NCBI GenBank assembly: GCA_017307505.1
Contig: JAFKEE010000036.1
Span: forward strand, 1-64,000
Length of the DNA: 64,000 nucleotides
Reading direction: 5' to 3'
Source: Acidobacteriota bacterium
GTDB taxonomy: Bacteria; Acidobacteriota; Terriglobia; Bryobacterales; Bryobacteraceae
A program made the position numbers and the translations under genes. Below the pieces are notes generated by a model. The model saw only the letters and a list, made by a program, of their open reading frames with translations, was not told the origin of the DNA and ran no database searches. This document shows, one piece after another, positions 58,855 through 64,000 of the stretch (the first letter of the stretch is position 1; every line of letters begins with the position of its first letter).

Positions 58855-59922
58855 CTATTTCGTCGGCGCCGGACCGGACGAATGCCGCACCAACAGCTTG
58901 GGGGCGAACGTACGGATGTGCGTTTCTCCACCATCCGATTCGGCGATGGCTTTCATCAACAACTCCGCCGCGGCGCGCCCCATCTCCTGGTTGGGCCACC
59001 ACACGGTGGTCAGGAATGGATTCGGGTTATGATCGCCCTCAATGCTGCCCGCGCCCACCACCGAGATGTCCTCGGGGACCCGGAAGCCGGCCTCGCGGCA
59101 GGCCCGTACGGCGCCGATCGCCAGCGGGTCGTTCGCCGCAAACACGGCCGTCGGCCGCGGCTTCAGCTGCAGGAGCTTCCGCATGGAGACGTAGCCGTTC
59201 TGATTGCTGAAATCCTTCCCGATCATCCACTCCTTGTCGACCGGTAAGCCGTGCGCCTTCATCGCCGATAAGTAGCCGCGCCTGCGCAGCACGGCCGGTG
59301 TCACCGGCGGGCCCTGGATATGCGCGATCAGCCGGTGCCCCATGTCGATGAGGTGGTTGGTGGCAATTTCGCCGACCTCCAGATCGTCGACGAGCACGGA
59401 GCTGAACCGGCGGTTGGGAAAGAACCGGTCCACCAGCACGAAGGGGATGCCCGCATCCTCCAGTTCGGCGAAGGGCCGTTCGGTTTTCGAGTCCTGAACG
59501 GAAGCGATGATCAGGCCGTCGGCACGCGTCCCGATCAGCATGTGGATCTCGGCCCGCTCTTTCTCGGCGTCGCCGCGCGAGTGGCAGAGCAGAAGGTCGA
59601 ACCCCGTTTTGTCCACAATCTCTTCCACGCCGCAGGTTACCTCTGCAAAATAAGTGTGCGAGATTTCAGGGATGAGAACGCCGATGATCGACGAGCGGCG
59701 GGTCACCAGGCTGCGCGCCCAGCGGTTCGGCACGTAGCCGAGCTCCTTGGCGCACTTCAGGACTTCCTGCTTGGTCTTCTCGCTGATCTGTTCGCTGCCG
59801 GTGAAGGCGCGAGAGACCGTCATCGCTGACAGACCCATGGCTTTCGCGATGTCTGAGAGCGTGACGCCGGTCTTCTGGACCGGCTTCTTCTCACTCGATT
59901 TTCCTGATTTCCGTTCGCCCAT
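58855..59922 (-). CDS. LacI-family transcriptional regulator
   Basis: A 355-aa product from ATG 59922 (a GTG 12 codons upstream is possible). It has the LacI helix-turn-helix TLSDIAKAMGLSAMTVSRAFTG, hinge ELGYVPNRWARSL, and the periplasmic-binding-protein-like ligand domain (IGVLIPEISHTYFAEV, DGLIIASVQDS, FVLVDRFFPNRRFSSV, AVFAANDPLAIGAVRA). The effector is probably a sugar. It is divergent from the second TonB receptor; a palindrome lies in the spacer. Confidence 0.95.
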   Translation of the reverse strand: MGERKSGKSSEKKPVQKTGVTLSDIAKAMGLSAMTVSRAFTGSEQISEKTKQEVLKCAKELGYVPNRWARSLVTRRSSIIGVLIPEISHTYFAEVTCGVEEIVDKTGFDLLLCHSRGDAEKERAEIHMLIGTRADGLIIASVQDSKTERPFAELEDAGIPFVLVDRFFPNRRFSSVLVDDLEVGEIATNHLIDMGHRLIAHIQGPPVTPAVLRRRGYLSAMKAHGLPVDKEWMIGKDFSNQNGYVSMRKLLQLKPRPTAVFAANDPLAIGAVRACREAGFRVPEDISVVGAGSIEGDHNPNPFLTTVWWPNQEMGRAAAELLMKAIAESDGGETHIRTFAPKLLVRHSSGPAPTK

Positions 59923-60057
59923 CGTGTTGACCGCCCGGCGGCGCGTTTCCGATTCCACCCGCCTGCGGCCCGTGCGAGGTGCTCCGGGTCCGGTTCTGGA
60001 AACGCTTACCTGTCCGACAGATTATCGCAAAGGCACAACAAAGTGGTGTGAAACCGC

Positions 60058-60086
60058 TTGCGCCCGAAACCCAGTCGATATAGAAT
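60058..60086 (+). promoter_or_regulatory. Promoter of the second TonB-receptor gene
   Basis: TTGCGC (60058-60063), 17-nt spacer, TAGAAT (60081-60086). The predicted transcription start near 60093 is followed by a palindrome at 60106-60115. Confidence 0.65.
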
Positions 60087-60105
60087 TACCCAAACTGACT
60101 CGTTA

Positions 60106-60115
60106 GCGTTAACGC
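60106..60115. promoter_or_regulatory. Candidate LacI-type operator
   Basis: Perfect 10-bp palindrome GCGTTAACGC just downstream of the predicted start, flanked by GTTA on the left. It lies in the divergent region of the LacI gene and its probable target; LacI operators are palindromes of this size but usually centre on CG, while this centres on TTAA. Confidence 0.5.
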
Positions 60116-60144
60116 GTCTGGATGACAATCAGGAGGTCTCCGTT

Positions 60145-63100
60145 ATGACCATCAGACACAGTTGGGTGTGCCTCAGGTTATTCTTACTCGCAGTCACCCT
60201 CTGCGCCGTTCTGCCACTTTCCGCTCAATCTACTAATGCGTCTATCGTCGGAATCGTCACCGACGCGTCTGGAGGCGCTGTTCCGAATGCAACCGTTACC
60301 GCTACCAACACAGGTACCGGCGTCAACCGTGTGGTGACTACCAACGACTCCGGTGCATTCACTCTCGCCCCCCTCATCCCCGGCCCGTACGAAGTGAAGG
60401 TCACAAATTCCGGCTTCAAAACGAAGGTCCAGTCGAATATCACGCTGGAAACCGGTGCAACGCTCAAGATCGACATTCAGCTCGAAGTCGGCCAGGTGAG
60501 TGAGCGCATCGAAGTCACTGCAGCCGCCCCCATGATGCAGACCCAGGAAGCCTCCGTGGCCAGCGTGGTGAACACCTCGCAACTGGAACGCATCCCCGTC
60601 AACGGGCGCAATTTCACCCGCCTCATCGTCATGATGCCTGGCACCAGCGACATCGCCCCGAACCAGTCCAAGGGCGGCCAGGCCGGCCTCCAGATGGTCT
60701 CGGTCAACGGCCAGCGCCAGCAGGACAGCAACTACACCATCGACGGTGTCGACAACAACATGATGTACATGAGTTCCGGCGTAGGCGCTCCGCCCATGGA
60801 CGCCATCCAGGAATTCCGCGTCGCCACCAACAACTCCGCTGAGTACGGCCGCAGCGCCGGCGCCAACGTCAACCTGTCCATCAAGTCCGGAACCCGCGAC
60901 CTCCACGGAAGCGTTTACGAGTACTTCCGCAACGACAAACTCGACGCCAACGACTGGTTCCGCAATGCCCAGGCACAGGCCAACCCGTCCACTCAGGCTA
61001 CCCGCGTACCCTTCCGCCAGAATCAGTATGGCGTCGCCGTCGGCGGCCCCGTCATGATTCCGAAAGTCTACAACGGCCGGGAAAAGACGTTCTGGTTCGC
61101 CAGTTGGGAAGGCTATCGCCGCCGCCGCGGCAATACCACCATCAGTTCCACGCCAATCGCCTCCTGGCGTACGGGCGACTTCTCCAGCTTCAACAAGCAG
61201 ATCTACGATCCCCTCACCGGCGTTCAGACTCCCAACGGCATTGTCCGCCAGCCCTTTGCCGGGAACATCATCCCGCAGGCTCGCATCAACCCCGGCATGA
61301 AGTTCCTCACCGATACTTACCTGCCCATGCCGAATGCCGCAGGTCAGACAAACAACTACGTCATGACGGATCCCACCGCCAACGACCGCGACATTCTCGT
61401 GCTGCGAGGTGACCACACCCTGGGTTCGAAGGACACCTTCTTCGCACGCTACATGCGCCAGCGCGTCGGTGAGAACGCCCCTTCCAACTTCTCCACGGTT
61501 CGTGTCAACTCCGTCCGCATCGACTCCGACAATTTCGGCGTCGGCTGGAACCACATCTTCGGGCCCACCACCGTCCTCGAAGTGAAGTACGGCTACAACC
61601 ATCCCAACAACCCCGGTTGCGACCAGTTCAAGAACGGTCTGAAGCGCGGCGACGTCCTCGCCAAAGCCGGCATCAAGATGTTCGACAGCAACGCCCTTTG
61701 CGACGTAATGCCGAACTTCAGCGCCGACGGCCTGTTCGGCACCTTCGCCGGCGGCGGCGGTGAGACGATCATCGACACCGACCATCAGTACGAAGCCAAG
61801 CTCTCCAAGATGATCGGCCGGCACTCCATCAAATTCGGCGCTCAGTACATGCGCCGCGCCATGGATGCCTTCTTCGCCAACCCCACCAACGGTAGCGCCA
61901 ACTTCTGGGCCAGCATGACCAATACGGCCGCTGATCCCAGCGCCGGCAACTCCTATGCCACGGCACTGCTCGGTTACCCCTCCGCCATCGCCCGCGGCGT
62001 CGGCATCCCCAACGCCCAGGGCCGGCAGAACTCTTACTCGGCCTTCGCTCAGGACGACTGGCGCGTCACCGACAAACTCACCATCAACCTCGGCGTTCGC
62101 TGGGAAGGCTTCAACCGCCCCTACGACGCCCAGGATGCGCTCGGCAACCTGCTCGTCACTCGCGAGAACGGCCAGGACAAAGCACAACTCATGTGGGCCG
62201 GTATCAATCCGCTGACCGACCCCGTCACCGGCCGCACCGGGGAAGGTCCCCGCACCTTCGGCTACGGCCGCACCCTCATGAAGAACCGCTGGATGAACTT
62301 CGCCCCGCGCGTCGGCATCGCCTATCAGGCGAATCAGAAGACCGTCGTCCGACTCGCCTTCGGCATCTTCTTCAACAGCACCTTCATGCAGGAACTGAAC
62401 GACCTCCGCAAGTTCTGGCCCTACCTGCCCCAACAGGTCTTCAGCCCGAACAACACGGGCGCCGTACCCGATACCTCGATCTCCGACGCCGGCCCGTCTT
62501 TCAACAGCACGCAGGCCCTCGGCGGCTGGCCGCAGGATCCCAACAACCGCACGCCTTACTCCCAACAGTGGAATATCTTCGTGCAGCGTGAACTCATGCA
62601 GGACGTCACCCTCGACGTCGGCTATGTCGGTTCCGCCAATCGGAATCAGGTCGGTTATGTCGGCTGGAACAACGCGCTCAAGCCCGTCGCGGCTGGCGTG
62701 GCCAACCCCCGCCGCTTCGCCGCCTCCGGCTTCACCGGCAATCTCGATGGCGGGAGCAACGTCTTCGCCTCCGAGTACAACGCCATGGAAGTGAAGCTCA
62801 CCAAACGCTTCAGCAAGGGCCTCTCCGTCCTCGGCAACTACACCTGGGGCAAGGTCATGGACGACCAGTCGTCCCTGCCCGAAGCCAAGTATCAGGACAT
62901 GTTCAACCGCCGCGCCGATTGGTCACCCGCCAGCTACGACCTGCGCCACGCCTTCAAAGTCGGCTACGTCTATGACCTGCCGTTCGGCAAAGGCCGCATG
63001 ATCGGCGCCAGCTGGAACCGCTTCGCCGATTCCCTTCTCGGCGGCTGGGCTCTGGAAGGCATCGTTCAGGTGCAGACCGGACGCCCCCTCAACGTGACCT

Positions 63101-63477
63101 CCGGCCAGGACACCGCCCATACCGGCAAGTACATCGGCCGCGCCGATGTCAGCGGAGTCCCCATCCTCCCCATGGCACAGCGCTCCATCTACCGCTGGTT
63201 CAACACCGACGCATTCACCATGCCGGTCAACGCCTACGGCAACTCCGGAGCCAACACCCTCCGCGCCGACGGCAAGGTCGTGGCGGACATCTCGGTCGCC
63301 AAGAAGTTCAAGTTCTTCGAACGGCAGTCCCTCGAATTCCGCGGTGAATTCTACAACCTGCCCAACGTGATCAACTTCGGTAACCCGGACACCAACCGCA
63401 GCTCGGCGACGTTCGGCAGGATCACCAGTGCGGGCGCTGCCCGTCAGGTGCAGTTCGCCCTACGCTACGCGTTTTAG
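60145..63477 (+). CDS. Oar-like TonB-dependent receptor (LacI-regulated)
   Basis: A 1110-aa product from ATG 60145 with AGGAGG at spacing 8 and a signal peptide (MTIRHSWVCLRLFLLAVTLCAVLPLSAQ). Residues about 32-115 are a carboxypeptidase-regulatory-like domain (VTDASGGAVPNATVTATNTGTG); the plug has IPVNGRNFTRLIVMMPG, YTIDGVDNNMMY and FRVATNNSAEYGRSAGANVN; the barrel ends in QFALRYAF with terminal Phe. It is the probable target of the divergent LacI repressor. A strong terminator follows. Confidence 0.93.
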   Translation: MTIRHSWVCLRLFLLAVTLCAVLPLSAQSTNASIVGIVTDASGGAVPNATVTATNTGTGVNRVVTTNDSGAFTLAPLIPGPYEVKVTNSGFKTKVQSNITLETGATLKIDIQLEVGQVSERIEVTAAAPMMQTQEASVASVVNTSQLERIPVNGRNFTRLIVMMPGTSDIAPNQSKGGQAGLQMVSVNGQRQQDSNYTIDGVDNNMMYMSSGVGAPPMDAIQEFRVATNNSAEYGRSAGANVNLSIKSGTRDLHGSVYEYFRNDKLDANDWFRNAQAQANPSTQATRVPFRQNQYGVAVGGPVMIPKVYNGREKTFWFASWEGYRRRRGNTTISSTPIASWRTGDFSSFNKQIYDPLTGVQTPNGIVRQPFAGNIIPQARINPGMKFLTDTYLPMPNAAGQTNNYVMTDPTANDRDILVLRGDHTLGSKDTFFARYMRQRVGENAPSNFSTVRVNSVRIDSDNFGVGWNHIFGPTTVLEVKYGYNHPNNPGCDQFKNGLKRGDVLAKAGIKMFDSNALCDVMPNFSADGLFGTFAGGGGETIIDTDHQYEAKLSKMIGRHSIKFGAQYMRRAMDAFFANPTNGSANFWASMTNTAADPSAGNSYATALLGYPSAIARGVGIPNAQGRQNSYSAFAQDDWRVTDKLTINLGVRWEGFNRPYDAQDALGNLLVTRENGQDKAQLMWAGINPLTDPVTGRTGEGPRTFGYGRTLMKNRWMNFAPRVGIAYQANQKTVVRLAFGIFFNSTFMQELNDLRKFWPYLPQQVFSPNNTGAVPDTSISDAGPSFNSTQALGGWPQDPNNRTPYSQQWNIFVQRELMQDVTLDVGYVGSANRNQVGYVGWNNALKPVAAGVANPRRFAASGFTGNLDGGSNVFASEYNAMEVKLTKRFSKGLSVLGNYTWGKVMDDQSSLPEAKYQDMFNRRADWSPASYDLRHAFKVGYVYDLPFGKGRMIGASWNRFADSLLGGWALEGIVQVQTGRPLNVTSGQDTAHTGKYIGRADVSGVPILPMAQRSIYRWFNTDAFTMPVNAYGNSGANTLRADGKVVADISVAKKFKFFERQSLEFRGEFYNLPNVINFGNPDTNRSSATFGRITSAGAARQVQFALRYAF

Positions 63478-63498
63478 CCTCACCTCCAGAGGCCCCTA

Positions 63499-63538
63499 CG
63501 CCCCGCCGCACCAACCGTGCGGCGGGGCGTTTTTTTTT
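63499..63538 (+). terminator. Strong terminator after the second TonB-receptor gene
   Basis: Perfect 13-bp stem CGCCCCGCCGCAC (63499-63511) / GTGCGGCGGGGCG (63517-63529), 5-nt loop, then nine T (63530-63538). The convergent symporter's stop codon overlaps the end of the T-run. Confidence 0.95.
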
Positions 63539-64000
63539 ACCAGACCAGTGCGTAGAGCAGGACAAACGTCAACGCAACGACAACCGACAACACCCGGTAA
63601 TCCGCCAGGCCCCGGCCGCCGGCATTCCCCTCGAACGACTCGCTCCACCTCGACCACACCAGCGGCTCCGCCTCCGCCTTCAATGCCTCCGGAAACGCTT
63701 TCGACGCCGCCACCAGCACCACACAGCACACCAGGAACATCCCGAACGCCGTCAGCATGAAATCCTTCACCCCGTGCCCGGAAAAGTCCAGCACGAACAT
63801 CCCCGCCCCGAACACCGCACCCGACGTCATCGTGATGTACGCACCTTTGGCCGACGCCCTCCGCCAGAACACGCCGATCAGGAACACCGCCGTGATAGGC
63901 GGAGAAACATACGACACCAGCCGCACCAGTCCGTCGTAGATCGTGTTGTAGTGGCTGAGCAGAGGCGACCACACAATCGCCAGCACCGTCGCCACGACCG
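63537..64000 (-). CDS. Sodium:solute symporter family transporter, 3' part (runs off the window)
   Basis: The visible 154 C-terminal residues hold three or four membrane helices (AVFLIGVFWRRASAKGAYITMTSG, DFMLTAFGMFLVCCVVLVAAS, LSVVVALTFVLLYALVW). The GVFWRRASAKGA motif is typical of the SSS family (SglT/PutP type), and the linker with SWSEFEG-like acidic segments fits sugar carriers. The 5' end lies beyond 64000. Its position beside a LacI-regulated receptor suggests uptake of the same sugar. Confidence 0.85.
   Translation of the reverse strand, partial: VVATVLAIVWSPLLSHYNTIYDGLVRLVSYVSPPITAVFLIGVFWRRASAKGAYITMTSGAVFGAGMFVLDFSGHGVKDFMLTAFGMFLVCCVVLVAASKAFPEALKAEAEPLVWSRWSESFEGNAGGRGLADYRVLSVVVALTFVLLYALVW

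Noticed and set aside
60184-62565. 793-codon open frame on the minus strand
   Set aside because: Antisense to the TonB-receptor gene, which has signal peptide, plug, barrel, Shine-Dalgarno and terminator; the antisense frame has a Val/Gly/Ala/Asp-biased composition without motifs.
1-64000. CRISPR arrays, tRNA/rRNA genes, insertion sequences, prophage
   Set aside because: No spaced direct repeats of CRISPR type, no clover-leaf with CCA-type end, no transposase or phage protein was seen in any frame or gap.

Overview
The window is high-GC bacterial chromosome that is densely and evenly coded on both strands. The gene content points to an Acidobacteriota bacterium of the Bryobacter/Solibacter type. 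The pointers are two Oar-like TonB-dependent receptors with carboxypeptidase-regulatory-like N-terminal domains, a CRTAC1/ASPIC-UnbV protein paired with a TPR protein, a Ser/Thr kinase with a long TPR tail, a glucuronoyl esterase, many secreted esterases, and an ECF sigma/anti-sigma pair. This assignment is inferred from gene families; no rRNA or tRNA gene was seen. I found no integrase, transposase, phage gene or CRISPR array.

Layout. 1-5.1 kb: a secreted unknown protein, a WG-repeat lipoprotein candidate, and a two-enzyme fusion (CE15 glucuronoyl esterase plus SGNH esterase). 5.05-5.78 kb: a three-gene cluster of a Fur-family protein reduced to its C-terminal metal/dimer domain, a CxxC small protein and a 45-aa membrane protein. 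6.1-13.2 kb: S9 peptidase, LRR protein, nitrilase-family amidase, MOSC and DUF429 proteins. 13.3-19 kb: P5C dehydrogenase with a YtxH protein, a DUF2007 protein, ComEC, a 56-aa TatA gene, and HU. 19.3-28 kb: secreted unknown, alkaline-phosphatase-like enzyme, beta-barrel candidate, FG-GAP protein, lipase, Ser/Thr kinase. 28-44 kb: esterases, a sulfatase maturase, an AlkD-like repair protein, a hybrid histidine kinase, a Tat-exported Gfo/Idh oxidoreductase, sialate O-acetylesterase, ribulose-phosphate epimerase, parvulin, an HExxH protein, a TlpA/DsbD-alpha thiol pair, and two glycosyltransferases. 44.3-47.7 kb: ribosome hibernation factor, a degenerate receiver protein, and an NtrB/NtrC-type pair. 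47.7-64 kb: PHP-like hydrolase, then (minus strand) ECF sigma, anti-sigma, TonB receptor and SDR; a GT2 transferase; LacI, CRTAC1 and TPR genes divergent from a second TonB receptor with a recognisable promoter and palindrome; and the 3' part of a sodium:solute symporter at the right edge.

How the genes fit together. The theme is scavenging of plant or microbial polysaccharide: outer-membrane receptors under sigma/anti-sigma or LacI control, exported esterases that strip glucuronoyl, acetyl or sialyl-acetyl groups, sugar-acid style SDR and Gfo/Idh dehydrogenases, and a sugar-type symporter. The rest is housekeeping (HU, TatA, ComEC, parvulin, HPF) and signalling. The genome is tight: two divergent pairs start only 19-20 bp apart, and several convergent pairs touch or overlap. 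A heptamer tandem repeat (AGCTNNC) occurs at two intergenic sites. The features most worth following are the Fur C-terminal-domain cluster, the sigma/anti-sigma/Oar receptor operon, the CE15-SGNH fusion, the degenerate receiver next to HPF, and the heptamer repeats.
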